From positions 1-55,219 of the forward strand of contig JAFVTT010000038.1 of the NCBI GenBank assembly GCA_017503065.1: a stretch of DNA of 55,219 bases, in the 5' to 3' direction. Of this stretch, positions 1 to 8,172 are shown one piece after another. The stretch is from Bacteroidaceae bacterium (lineage in GTDB: Bacteria > Bacteroidota > Bacteroidia > Bacteroidales > Bacteroidaceae). Position numbers and translations under genes: made by a program. Position 1 is the stretch's first letter. Each line of letters opens with the position of its first letter. The notes under the pieces are model-generated. The model had not been told where the DNA came from, ran no database searches, and saw only the letters and a program-made list of their open reading frames with translations.

Positions 1-541
1 AATCAAGCAGATTAAGAACCTCGACTTATCATTGCAACCATCATTGGATTTTGCAAGGGATATGTTTCTCTTCTCATTCTACACTCGTGGAATGTCATTC
101 ATTGATATGGCATATCTCAAGAAGAAAGACCTATCCAACGGCATACTCTCATACCGCAGACGCAAGACCGGGCGACAACTTTTCATCCGTTGGGAAAAGT
201 GTATGCAGGAGATTGTGGAGAAGTACGATACTGATTATTGCAGTCCGTATTTATTGCCTATTCTCAAATATCCATACGATAGAATTCAATATAAGAATAT
301 GCTATATCGTACAAATAAGTCACTGAAGGATGTTGCAAAGATGGTCGGATTATCCATTCCCCTAACTCTATATGTAGCCCGTCATTCGTGGGCGAGTATT
401 GCCAAGAGTAAGAACATTCCTATTTCGGTTATCAGTGAAGGTATGGGACACGACTCGGAAATGACAACACAAATCTATCTGGCATCATTGGATAATGCCG
501 TAGTCGATAGAGCAAATGCTCAGATATTAAAGGAATTGTAG
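1..541 (+). CDS. Tyrosine recombinase, C-terminal part (runs off the left edge)
   Basis: The frame is open from the first base, so this is the 3' part of a longer gene. It carries the catalytic half of a phage-integrase-type tyrosine recombinase. Visible elements are an Arg in TRGMSFIDM (box I), a Lys in RRKTGRQ, ARHSWASIA (box II, with Tyr where the first His usually sits), GMGHDSEMTTQIY (conserved GH and catalytic Tyr), and a short tail. Bacteroidales use recombinases of this type as integrases and as invertases that flip promoter segments. The stop lies 30 bases before a perfect inverted-repeat pair (571-589/743-761), so a local invertase is the best guess for its job. The recombinase assignment is firm. 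The substrate is inferred from position. Confidence 0.85.
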   Translation, partial: IKQIKNLDLSLQPSLDFARDMFLFSFYTRGMSFIDMAYLKKKDLSNGILSYRRRKTGRQLFIRWEKCMQEIVEKYDTDYCSPYLLPILKYPYDRIQYKNMLYRTNKSLKDVAKMVGLSIPLTLYVARHSWASIAKSKNIPISVISEGMGHDSEMTTQIYLASLDNAVVDRANAQILKEL

Positions 542-570
542 GAAGTGAAGATGTTTAGCAAAATGATTGC

Positions 571-589
571 TCTCTATGTAAGAGATACT
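571..589 (+). repeat. Left inverted repeat of the candidate invertible segment
   Basis: The sequence is TCTCTATGTAAGAGATACT, whose exact reverse complement is at 743-761. Each copy has an internal dyad, TCTCT-ATGTA-AGAGA, which resembles a recombinase core site with two binding arms and a short crossover spacer. Confidence 0.85.
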
Positions 590-712
590 TAATTTACTGC
601 AAAATTACGCAAAATAAAGCAACTATCACCATTTTGGAGCCAATAAAAAGTCTGACAGCCATATAATTGTGCGTGATTGTTTAGTAAATACAGAGAATAA
701 AAACTGAATTCC

Positions 713-728
713 ATCTAATAATCAGCGA
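713..728 (+). repeat. 16-bp direct repeat, copy 1 (possible attachment-site remnant)
   Basis: ATCTAATAATCAGCGA recurs identically and in the same orientation at 14936-14951, directly beside the mnmE stop codon. The pair brackets almost the whole AT-rich island. This copy lies inside the candidate invertible segment, which complicates reading it as attL. Confidence 0.4.
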
Positions 729-742
729 GTTCCGTATGCCGT

Positions 743-761
743 AGTATCTCTTACATAGAGA
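743..761 (-). repeat. Right inverted repeat of the candidate invertible segment
   Basis: Exact 19-bp reverse complement of 571-589. It ends 4 bases before the methyltransferase ATG at 766, so it would be part of the leader whichever way the segment faces. Confidence 0.85.
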
Positions 762-765
762 AAAT

Positions 766-1767
766 ATGGCAAGAAGGAAATATACATACATAGACCTATT
801 CTCTGGTTCAGGTGGATTCTCGTTAGGATTTGACAATGCTAATTTTGAGAATATATTTTCTGTGGAGTTCAATCACGGTATCTGTGAGACTTACAGACAT
901 AATTTCCCATCACATACACTTCTGGAATGTGATATAGCTGATTTAACAGAAACAGAGATAAAGAAAATTGTTGGCAAGCGAAAGGTTGATGTTGTTATTG
1001 GAGGACCTCCATGTCAAGGTTTTAGTATGGCTGGTAATATTGGGCGTAAGTTCATAGACGATCCAAGAAACCATCTATTCCAAGAATTTGTGCGAATAGT
1101 CAAGATTATTTCTCCAACATGTTTTGTAATGGAGAATGTAGCACGACTATATACCAGACTTAATGGGCAGACTCGTAACGAAATTATTGAATGTTTTAAA
1201 AGTCTTGGATATGTTGTAGAGGCTAAAGTTGTTTGTGCTTCAGATTATGATGTTCCTCAGAATCGTTATAGAGTATTATTTATTGGCAAAAAGACGGACA
1301 ACGCCAATTATGAAATAATATTTCCTGCAAAATCAACAAAGCCAGCACCAACTATTAAAGATGCTATAGGTAAATACCCTCCTTTGGAAAGCGGCGAATC
1401 TTCGGACATCGCAAATCATGAGGCTATGGTCCATTCGCAACAAATGATTGAAAAGATGTCATATGTAAAAGATGGGGGTGGTCGTGATGATATTCCAGAA
1501 GAAATACGCCCACAAAAGGGTGATATAAGAAAGTACATTCGCTACGATAGTACAAAACCGTCTATTTGTATTACAGGGGATATGCGAAAGGTTTTTCATT
1601 ATTCCCAAAATCGTGCTTTGACCGTACGTGAATTGGCTGCAATTCAGACCTATCCCGATTCATTTGTATTTCTGGGTAGTAAGATCCTGCAACAACAAAT
1701 GGTTGGCAATTCCGTACCTCCACTTCTTGCAAAAGCTATTGCTGATGCAGTTAAAACTATGTTATGA
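766..1767 (+). CDS. DNA (cytosine-5) methyltransferase 1
   Basis: This is a Dcm-family enzyme of 333 residues, which transfers a methyl group from AdoMet to C5 of cytosine in a specific DNA site. Motif I (DLFSGSGGFS, 10-19), motif IV with the catalytic Cys (GGPPCQGFS, Cys83), motif VI (ENV, 123-125), motif VIII (QNRYRV, about 165-170) and motif X (GNSVPP, 314-319) are all present in order, so it should be active. It is the first gene of a rightward operon and overlaps the adenine methyltransferase start by one to four bases. Pairing an m5C with an m6A methyltransferase is typical of systems with an asymmetric site, as in HphI and MnlI. Expression is probably set by the invertible segment immediately upstream. 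Confidence 0.95.
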   Translation: MARRKYTYIDLFSGSGGFSLGFDNANFENIFSVEFNHGICETYRHNFPSHTLLECDIADLTETEIKKIVGKRKVDVVIGGPPCQGFSMAGNIGRKFIDDPRNHLFQEFVRIVKIISPTCFVMENVARLYTRLNGQTRNEIIECFKSLGYVVEAKVVCASDYDVPQNRYRVLFIGKKTDNANYEIIFPAKSTKPAPTIKDAIGKYPPLESGESSDIANHEAMVHSQQMIEKMSYVKDGGGRDDIPEEIRPQKGDIRKYIRYDSTKPSICITGDMRKVFHYSQNRALTVRELAAIQTYPDSFVFLGSKILQQQMVGNSVPPLLAKAIADAVKTML

Positions 1768-2780
1768 TGAGTTATCCTACAATAAATTATATCGGTAACA
1801 AGGAAAAGATAGTATCATGGATAACATCTTTGATTCCTGAAGATGCCACATCAATCTTTGATGTATTCTGTGGTGGTTGTTCAGTTGGATATGCTGCAAA
1901 ACAAAAAGGCTTAACAGTATATACCAATGATATCTTGAGCATCAACTATTACATTGGCAAAGCACTAATTGAAAATGAAGCTATCGCTTTGGAGAAAGAT
2001 GATGTCAATTGGATATTTCAAGGAGAGCCATTTGAAGGGTTTATGTATGAGAACTATGCTAATAAGTTCTATTTCCCGGAGGAATGTATGCAACTTGACT
2101 TATACCGAAAGAATATTCTCCAAATTGAAAATGAATATAAGCGTGCTCTTGCTTTTATACTCATGAGGAGAGCAATGATTAGAAAAATGCCTTATTCCAG
2201 ATTTACAATTCGTTGGGATAAGATATGTCAATTACGTGATGAGCAGTATAGCTATGAGCATTATAAGAGACCTCGCTCATATCACAATAAATCATTCCGT
2301 TTTCACTTCGAGGATAACATGAATGAATACAACTCTTCTGTTTTCTCTAATGGTAAACAAAATATAGCCTATAATTTAGATGTCTTCGAAGCTATTAAGA
2401 CTATTGATGCTGATGTTATTTATTTAGATCCTCCTTATGCCGGAACTATGAATGATTATTTCGGCTTTTATGGTTTGTTGGATTCATATATAGCAGGCGA
2501 ACAAGCACTTCCATTTGAAAACAATTTCATGGATAGAAAGACTATTGTTGAGCAGTTCGACAAATTATTCAGTTCTCTATCGAAATTCAAATATTGGATG
2601 CTCAGTTACAATAGCCGATCTAAACCAACAAAAGATGAATTGCTTTCTATCATTTCCAAATATGCTTCTTCGGTAGAAGTATATGAGATGCCGTATGCTT
2701 ACAAGGTTACGGGTAAGGAGAAGAAAAATAAAGATGTAGAGTATTTATTTATCGCAAAGAGTAAGTCATATGGCAAATAA
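1764..2780 (+). CDS. Adenine-specific DNA methyltransferase, D12 class
   Basis: A Dam/D12-like N6-adenine methyltransferase of 338 residues (337 if the second of two adjacent ATGs, at 1767, is used). The AdoMet-binding motif is FDVFCGGCSVG (32-42) and the catalytic motif is DPPYAG (222-227); the N-terminal INYIGNK is the usual D12 opening. It overlaps the end of the cytosine methyltransferase and its last codons overlap the start of the HNH gene at 2770, so the three genes look translationally coupled. Inferred job: protecting the second strand or second adenine of the site cut by the linked nuclease. Confidence 0.93.
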   Translation: MMSYPTINYIGNKEKIVSWITSLIPEDATSIFDVFCGGCSVGYAAKQKGLTVYTNDILSINYYIGKALIENEAIALEKDDVNWIFQGEPFEGFMYENYANKFYFPEECMQLDLYRKNILQIENEYKRALAFILMRRAMIRKMPYSRFTIRWDKICQLRDEQYSYEHYKRPRSYHNKSFRFHFEDNMNEYNSSVFSNGKQNIAYNLDVFEAIKTIDADVIYLDPPYAGTMNDYFGFYGLLDSYIAGEQALPFENNFMDRKTIVEQFDKLFSSLSKFKYWMLSYNSRSKPTKDELLSIISKYASSVEVYEMPYAYKVTGKEKKNKDVEYLFIAKSKSYGK

Positions 2781-3894
2781 GATAGATCAAATATACGAAG
2801 ATTATTGGGCATATACAGCAGCCTGGACTGATTTGAATGGAGATAAATTTCTCAATGTCCTTCGTTGTTGCATAAACTTTTTTGACACTCATAATATAAA
2901 TAACTACTCTCCCGAATTTTACGACAAACTTCAGCATGAAGTTCAACTTATAACGGGAATTGGTGGAGCATCCGTAAGAAAAGGAATCAATCAAATGGTA
3001 AAGATTGGATTCTTGAAACCTTATCTTAATGGATATGTTCCAGAAGCCAAACTTTATATACAAGCTCTCACAGAGAAAAAGAGATACTCTTTATTATCAA
3101 AAACAATATATAGTTACGGGAATTTTCTTAATTCTATGACAAGTCCATCTGTCGAAGGAGATGGTCAAATTAAATTTTTATTAAAGACTCTTGAAGAAGT
3201 TGGCTGTATTGATAAACGTGCTCTAATATCTTTAATGACAGTAGATTTAGAGGAGTACCCAAAAGGATACTTGACTAAAGAAGAGCTTGACACTGTATAT
3301 CAAAAAGTTGTTGACATTGATTTTATTGAAAGGAAATACAATCAGTTAGGGCATCTAATGAATCTCTTGAGTAAGCTTGATGATTTGAAGTCTCATGATG
3401 GTGCATTGTATTTTAAAACCGATGCTGATAGACTTTTTGGAGATGATTCAGAAACAAGAAAAAATGTTCGCGATCCATATCTTCAGCGAGTATATAAATC
3501 TGAATTAGAAGATGAAAGTATTGCTTTCTATAAGAGCGAAACTCCCAAGTGTATGCTTGAGGGTATTTCGCATCCAGTTTTAATTGCAAGTCATATTAAG
3601 CCATATAAAGATTCTAATAGAGAGGAAGCGTTTGATGTAAATAACGGATTGTTATTGAGTAAAAACACCGATTCTCTATTTGATTTAGGATATATAACAT
3701 TTAATAATGATGGTACGATTTGTCCATCTAAGGTGCTATCAAATGATGTCATTGAACATATAACCCAATTCCGTTTGAATGAGCATTTCATCAATGAAAA
3801 GAGGTTGGATTATATGGCATATCATCGAGCACAAGTATTCGAGAAAAGATACAATTCGTATTTGGCCAAGAAATACATTTTTGAGGCCGTGTAA
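2770..3894 (+). CDS. HNH restriction endonuclease-like protein A (intact active site)
   Basis: A 374-residue protein whose C-terminal third carries an HNH_2-type nuclease signature: ASHIKPY (His275), NNGLLL (Asn291/292) and DSLFDLGYI (Asp301, Asp305), with Cys261 upstream. The N-terminal 230 residues have no motif I recognise and may bind DNA or mediate dimerisation. The gene starts inside the adenine methyltransferase gene, so it is very likely the nuclease of this restriction-modification operon. The next gene (3912-4979) is a full-length paralogue, suggesting a heterodimer. The nuclease fold is well supported; the site is unknown. Confidence 0.8.
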   Translation: MANKIDQIYEDYWAYTAAWTDLNGDKFLNVLRCCINFFDTHNINNYSPEFYDKLQHEVQLITGIGGASVRKGINQMVKIGFLKPYLNGYVPEAKLYIQALTEKKRYSLLSKTIYSYGNFLNSMTSPSVEGDGQIKFLLKTLEEVGCIDKRALISLMTVDLEEYPKGYLTKEELDTVYQKVVDIDFIERKYNQLGHLMNLLSKLDDLKSHDGALYFKTDADRLFGDDSETRKNVRDPYLQRVYKSELEDESIAFYKSETPKCMLEGISHPVLIASHIKPYKDSNREEAFDVNNGLLLSKNTDSLFDLGYITFNNDGTICPSKVLSNDVIEHITQFRLNEHFINEKRLDYMAYHRAQVFEKRYNSYLAKKYIFEAV

Positions 3895-3911
3895 TTTAGA
3901 ACTATTATCTT

Positions 3912-4979
3912 ATGCAGATTTACGAACAATATTGGAGTTATACGGCAGCATTTACAGATTTATTTGGAACGAAAGCCGTTACATCATTGAAAATTTGTGT
4001 GGATTTCTTAGATGTTCATGCAAATGATTTATATACCAAAGAATTGTATGAAGAATTACAGACTGAGATTAAGGCTGTTCTTCAAATAGATTATATTTCT
4101 ATTCGTAAAGCAGTAAATCAGTTTGTCAAATTAGGTTTCCTAAAACCACTATTAGCAGGGTATCCATCAGAAACGAGAGAATTCTTAATGGCTTCCTCTA
4201 ATGCTAAAAGAAAAAGTATCTTATCAAAAATTGTATATAAGTATGCCAACTTTGATAATTCAATGACTAGCCCTATATATGGTGGGAAGCGTCAAATAAA
4301 CTTTGTCTTAAAAACTTTAGAAGAGATTGGACATATATCAGAGAAAGAATTAACAGCAATGATGCTGGTAGATATAAATAAATATCCTAATGGCTATTTA
4401 ACTCCAATCGAATTAAGTCAGTATTATCGTTCTGCTGATGCAAATGGTTTTATTGCTCGTAAGTACAACCAAATTTCACACTTGAAAAATTTACTTGGAA
4501 AACTAGACGATCTTATTTCCTGTGATGGAACTATATATTATGAGACAGATGCAAAGAATCTGTTTGGAGAAAACCTTGAACATAAGAAGGTTATAAAGGA
4601 ACCATATCTCCAACGAGTATATAACTGCGAACTTATTGATGAAAGCAAATCAACTTTGGGCAAGTCAAAAGCTGAAAGTATGATTGTCGGTACACAGTCT
4701 CAAGCGTTAGTACCTGTTCATATAAAGCCGATTATTGAATCTAATGAAAATGAGGTTTTTGATGTGAATAATGGTCTGCTACTATCAGGAGAAACTGGAA
4801 CTCTTTTTGAAAAAGGTTATATGTCAATTGATACTGACGGAACCATTTTGCCATCTATACTATTAAGTGATGATATGCATCAATTATTATCACGAGCGAG
4901 ACTGAATCCCCAATTTATGAATGAGCAACGTATGGACTATTTGGATTTCCATAGACATCAGGTTTTTGCCGATAGATAA
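3912..4979 (+). CDS. HNH-like protein B (paralogue of A, degraded active site)
   Basis: A 355-residue paralogue of the preceding gene, similar throughout (both open with a Y-W-YTAA-TDL pattern and share SMTSP, YLQRVY and DVNNGLLL). The nuclease motif has decayed: His270 (VHIKP) and the NNG asparagines remain, but the metal-site Asp is Gly296 (GETGTLFE), the next Asp is Glu300, and the Cys before the motif is Ser. It keeps its length and reading frame, which argues for a selected role rather than a dying duplicate. Options are a specificity or regulatory partner of HNH-A, one subunit of a heterodimer that nicks only one strand, or a recent decay. It starts 18 bases after HNH-A. Confidence 0.75.
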   Translation: MQIYEQYWSYTAAFTDLFGTKAVTSLKICVDFLDVHANDLYTKELYEELQTEIKAVLQIDYISIRKAVNQFVKLGFLKPLLAGYPSETREFLMASSNAKRKSILSKIVYKYANFDNSMTSPIYGGKRQINFVLKTLEEIGHISEKELTAMMLVDINKYPNGYLTPIELSQYYRSADANGFIARKYNQISHLKNLLGKLDDLISCDGTIYYETDAKNLFGENLEHKKVIKEPYLQRVYNCELIDESKSTLGKSKAESMIVGTQSQALVPVHIKPIIESNENEVFDVNNGLLLSGETGTLFEKGYMSIDTDGTILPSILLSDDMHQLLSRARLNPQFMNEQRMDYLDFHRHQVFADR

Positions 4980-4983
4980 CAAA

Positions 4984-6849
4984 ATGACTAGCCCTATGTT
5001 GAAGTCTGAAGATTTTACCTCTCTTCTTGAATACAATGATGTATCATTGAGAGATTATCAAAAAGAAAACAAGAGTAGAATATATGAGCTATGGAAGGAG
5101 AAACGTTCTGTAATGCTCCAAATGCCTACGGGTACAGGAAAAACACGATTATTCTCTTCGTTGCTTAAAGATGTTCAGAATTATTCAGCTGATAAGGACA
5201 TCTCTATTGACTGTCTTGTTATGGTTCATCGTCAAGAACTTGTTGAACAAATTGTTGGTGAATTGCATCGTAATTATGGTCTTGAAGCGGGCATAATTCA
5301 AGCTGGATATAAACAGGATGCAGAACGGAATATACAAGTGGCATCAGTCCAAACCCTTAGTAGAAGGATCCATATTTGGAAAGAAAAACAATTTGATATT
5401 GTGATTGTAGATGAAGCCCACCACGTTCCTGCTGAAAGCTATAAGAATATTATCAACAGTTATCCTACCGCTAAATTGTTAGGCGTTACTGCAACACCAT
5501 ACAGATTAAGCGGAGAGGGATTTACTGATATTTTCGAGGAACTTATAATATCTCCATCTATTAAGCAATTCATTGAGAAAGGTGTATTGTCTCAGTACGA
5601 TTATTATTCTGTTAGGGAAAACTCTGAAATTCAGAGAGAATTGGATAGCATCACAACCTTTCAAAATGGTGATTACACCGATGCTGATATGACACGAGTA
5701 TGTGATAATGACCATATCCGTGCTCAGATAGTGGAAACATATCAAAAATATGCATTAGGGAAGAAAGGTATTATTTATACTATTAACAAAATACATAACA
5801 AAAATTTATGTTCTGACTTTAATAAAGTTGGTATAAAAACAGTTGCGATAGATAGTCAAACACCTTCAGATATCCGCAAACGATATATTGAGGATTTTAA
5901 GTGTGGATTAATAGACATTATCTGCAATGTCAACATATTCTCAGAGGGATTTGACTGTCCTGACATAGAGTTTATTCAGCTTGCCAGACCAACACAATCA
6001 TTGTCTATGTATTTACAACAAATCGGCCGAGGTTTGAGATCTTCTATAGGGAAAGAAAAGTGCTTGTTCTTGGATAATGTTGGGCTATATAATCGTTTCG
6101 GCCTTCCATCTGCCAATAGAAAGTGGATGTACCATTTCTTAGGACATGATGAAGAGTATAAAATAGGAAAGAGAAAAGGTGGCAATAAAAGGCTACGAAA
6201 GCAGAGAGATTTAGACGAAGGCAATGAGCAAGTTCTCTTAATAGAAACAACTACAGGATTAAAGTATGAGAAACATCGAGCTTTTGAACTTTTCAAAAAA
6301 TTTTCTCATTTGAATGACTTGCTTGTCCAGCGAGATAATATTGCTCTACATACTCTTGAACAGGAATTCTCCAAAGAAGGCAAGAGTGCATTATGCTTTG
6401 ATGGAAACAAAGTTTGTGTATGGCAAGATAGAAATAGTGAGAAATTCTGGAATATAGAGTACTATCTTAAGAATTTTCAATTCCGTTTTGAGCATGAGCC
6501 AGAAACAAGACACCTGAAGGATGAAAACGAACTCAACAGTTGGTTAACATTTCGATTCCTAAGAATCAGAGAAGAAATTGAATCTAAAGAGATTTATGCT
6601 ATAAAGAGAGATTTTCAAAATACCAATCAAAATCAAAGTTACATTCTTGATATGTATAATCGTTGGTATGACAATGAAACAGATACTCCCTTTGATAGAA
6701 ATCCTATATTGGAACAACTTTTAAGTCAAACATATGATTTTATGATTGAGAAAGACAGTGGTAATAGGGTCTTTCAGATGATTGTGAATATGGATGTTGA
6801 GAAAAGGCATATTGCTTTAGGAAGGACATTTAATCAAGTCTGTCAATAG
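4984..6849 (+). CDS. SF2 DEAD/DEAH-type helicase of the restriction island
   Basis: The ATG at 4984, just after the upstream stop, gives 621 residues. The frame is open back to 4921, but that stretch lies inside HNH-B. Motifs in order are LRDYQ (22-26), Walker A MPTGTGKT (47-54), DEAH (143-146), TATPYR (169-174), SEGFDCP (about 320-326) and QIGRGLR (346-352), as in the ResIII/XPB-like SF2 group. The C-terminal 260 residues are charged and unrecognised, perhaps the contact surface for nuclease or DNA. It ends the rightward operon. Inferred role: ATP-driven translocation or remodelling that turns the HNH pair into an ATP-dependent effector. The stop codon lies inside the hairpin at 6826-6863. 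Confidence 0.9.
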   Translation: MTSPMLKSEDFTSLLEYNDVSLRDYQKENKSRIYELWKEKRSVMLQMPTGTGKTRLFSSLLKDVQNYSADKDISIDCLVMVHRQELVEQIVGELHRNYGLEAGIIQAGYKQDAERNIQVASVQTLSRRIHIWKEKQFDIVIVDEAHHVPAESYKNIINSYPTAKLLGVTATPYRLSGEGFTDIFEELIISPSIKQFIEKGVLSQYDYYSVRENSEIQRELDSITTFQNGDYTDADMTRVCDNDHIRAQIVETYQKYALGKKGIIYTINKIHNKNLCSDFNKVGIKTVAIDSQTPSDIRKRYIEDFKCGLIDIICNVNIFSEGFDCPDIEFIQLARPTQSLSMYLQQIGRGLRSSIGKEKCLFLDNVGLYNRFGLPSANRKWMYHFLGHDEEYKIGKRKGGNKRLRKQRDLDEGNEQVLLIETTTGLKYEKHRAFELFKKFSHLNDLLVQRDNIALHTLEQEFSKEGKSALCFDGNKVCVWQDRNSEKFWNIEYYLKNFQFRFEHEPETRHLKDENELNSWLTFRFLRIREEIESKEIYAIKRDFQNTNQNQSYILDMYNRWYDNETDTPFDRNPILEQLLSQTYDFMIEKDSGNRVFQMIVNMDVEKRHIALGRTFNQVCQ

Positions 6850-6863
6850 ACTTGATTAAATGT
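6826..6863. terminator. Bidirectional terminator between convergent operons
   Basis: ACATTTAATCAAGTCT, a 6-base loop, and its exact reverse complement form a 38-base hairpin with a perfect 16-bp stem. It overlaps the last codons of the helicase gene and ends 8 bases before the stop of the convergent receiver-domain gene. The stem itself is AT-rich, so either strand could terminate. Confidence 0.8.
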
Positions 6864-6870
6864 AGAAGTA

Positions 6871-8172
6871 TTAAAAACAGGTAATTCCAATTCTAGATAC
6901 GTGATTCGCATATCGATTACCAATCATATCCATAATCTCTTTACGTAATATAAATTTAGGGTTGCTTAAGAATAATGAGTTCTCTTGTTCTATAAAAGTA
7001 TAATTAAGATTTAAACCAATAATATAATGCTTGTCTTCAATATTGAATGAAAAAGAAGGGATTAATAGAAAATCTCCAACAGTAGTTCTATCTAAATTCT
7101 CAAGAGAGTCTTCTTCAATCAAAGCACCTAGCATAAATTTGTTAGTTCTCTTTTTATCCTGAGAGAAGTCACACGCTGCACTAATTTCTAATGCAATAAT
7201 AATAGATGATGTTCTGTCATTCTTTTTTAAGCCGGGGAATGTCCTCGCAAACCAATCGGAGTAAGAAATCTTAAATACATTATTAAAAACATTATCTAAT
7301 TGTTCTTCTGGAATCCCACATACAGCACCTCTTTCTGTTTTTAGTCTTTCTTCAATCTTATATGTATCTATATGGAATATTGTATTTAACTTAGCAGGGG
7401 AGAACATTGGAGGGAATGATATCTCAGAATGTCTTTTTGCATTTTTAAGTGGCTGTAAGTAGTCTTTCCAATAAGTAGTACTTTTTTGCAATAGAAGACT
7501 TTCAAAAACAGGTGTAATACTTTCTTTAATAGCAGCGTCTGGATCTGACTTTGCACGATTAAATCCAAACGAAGCTACTGCTATTTTAGAAAACACATCT
7601 TGACAATTCTTATCAAAATCAGTAGTTTCGCCCCAATTATTACCGTATGGAATTGTTGATAGAAGTATATCTAATGTCTGATTTGCAGCAGTCAACACTT
7701 CTTCCTCAAATCCTACCAAACATTTTGCAAAATCTTTTGATAATATTGAATCTAATTTTTCTTTAAGACTATCCCCCTTCTCAATAAACTCACTTTTATC
7801 AATTGTTTCTAATAAAATTGGTTTTAATTTGTTCTTAAAATCATCATCACTCCTATTAACAAAGTCACGAAATTGTGTGATTTTATCAGTGTTTTTGGAC
7901 CAGAAAATTAGAATAAAAGGTCCATTTTCAATAGATATAAATTGTGATATAGCATCTTTTAATGAAGCATTAATGTCTGCATCTTGATTCGCTTGGATAA
8001 GATTAATGTCGAAAAATGCAAATCTAACTCCAATTAATGGTTCTGCAGGGAAATTAAAACCATCATAATGAAAACTTTTGCACCCGACTCCATGAGTATG
8101 GAATACAGAACTTAATTTTTGCAAATCGGCTTCATCATCGTCTACTATTATTATTCTATTATTCTCTATCAT
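6871..8172 (-). CDS. Receiver-domain protein with unknown C-terminal region
   Basis: A 433-residue protein. Residues 1 to about 125 look like a response-regulator receiver domain: an acidic cluster DDD (11-13), a phosphoacceptor-like Asp55 in FFDINL, and FWSKN (90-94) at the usual Lys position. The remaining 300 residues show no HTH or other output domain I recognise. The start overlaps the stop of the GHKL gene by four bases (ATGA), so the two are coupled. I infer that it receives a signal, possibly phosphate, from the histidine-kinase-like half of that partner and takes part in the same defence system. Receiver-like domains beside GHKL ATPases and methyltransferases point away from an ordinary transcriptional two-component pair. 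Confidence 0.65.
   Translation of the reverse strand: MIENNRIIIVDDDEADLQKLSSVFHTHGVGCKSFHYDGFNFPAEPLIGVRFAFFDINLIQANQDADINASLKDAISQFISIENGPFILIFWSKNTDKITQFRDFVNRSDDDFKNKLKPILLETIDKSEFIEKGDSLKEKLDSILSKDFAKCLVGFEEEVLTAANQTLDILLSTIPYGNNWGETTDFDKNCQDVFSKIAVASFGFNRAKSDPDAAIKESITPVFESLLLQKSTTYWKDYLQPLKNAKRHSEISFPPMFSPAKLNTIFHIDTYKIEERLKTERGAVCGIPEEQLDNVFNNVFKISYSDWFARTFPGLKKNDRTSSIIIALEISAACDFSQDKKRTNKFMLGALIEEDSLENLDRTTVGDFLLIPSFSFNIEDKHYIIGLNLNYTFIEQENSLFLSNPKFILRKEIMDMIGNRYANHVSRIGITCF

Larger units (their letters stand above)
571..761. promoter_or_regulatory. Candidate invertible promoter segment
   Basis: A 153-base AT-rich segment (590-742) is bounded by perfect 19-bp inverted repeats. A tyrosine recombinase gene lies just to its left and the methyltransferase ATG at 766 just to its right. 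This is the known architecture of Bacteroidales promoter inversions. The best Bacteroidetes -7 match inside, TAATTTTG, is on the minus strand (600-607), pointing away from the operon. After inversion it would sit at 725-732 facing the ATG at 766. A weaker plus-strand match, TATAATTG, is at 662-669. No convincing -33 element accompanies either. If the strong match is the real promoter, the orientation shown is OFF for the operon. Layout is seen; the switching is inferred. Confidence 0.7.

Noticed and set aside
4921..4983. Longer helicase start overlapping the HNH-B gene
   Set aside because: The extension is just another frame of the HNH-B end. ATG 4984 follows that stop directly and is the natural coupled start.
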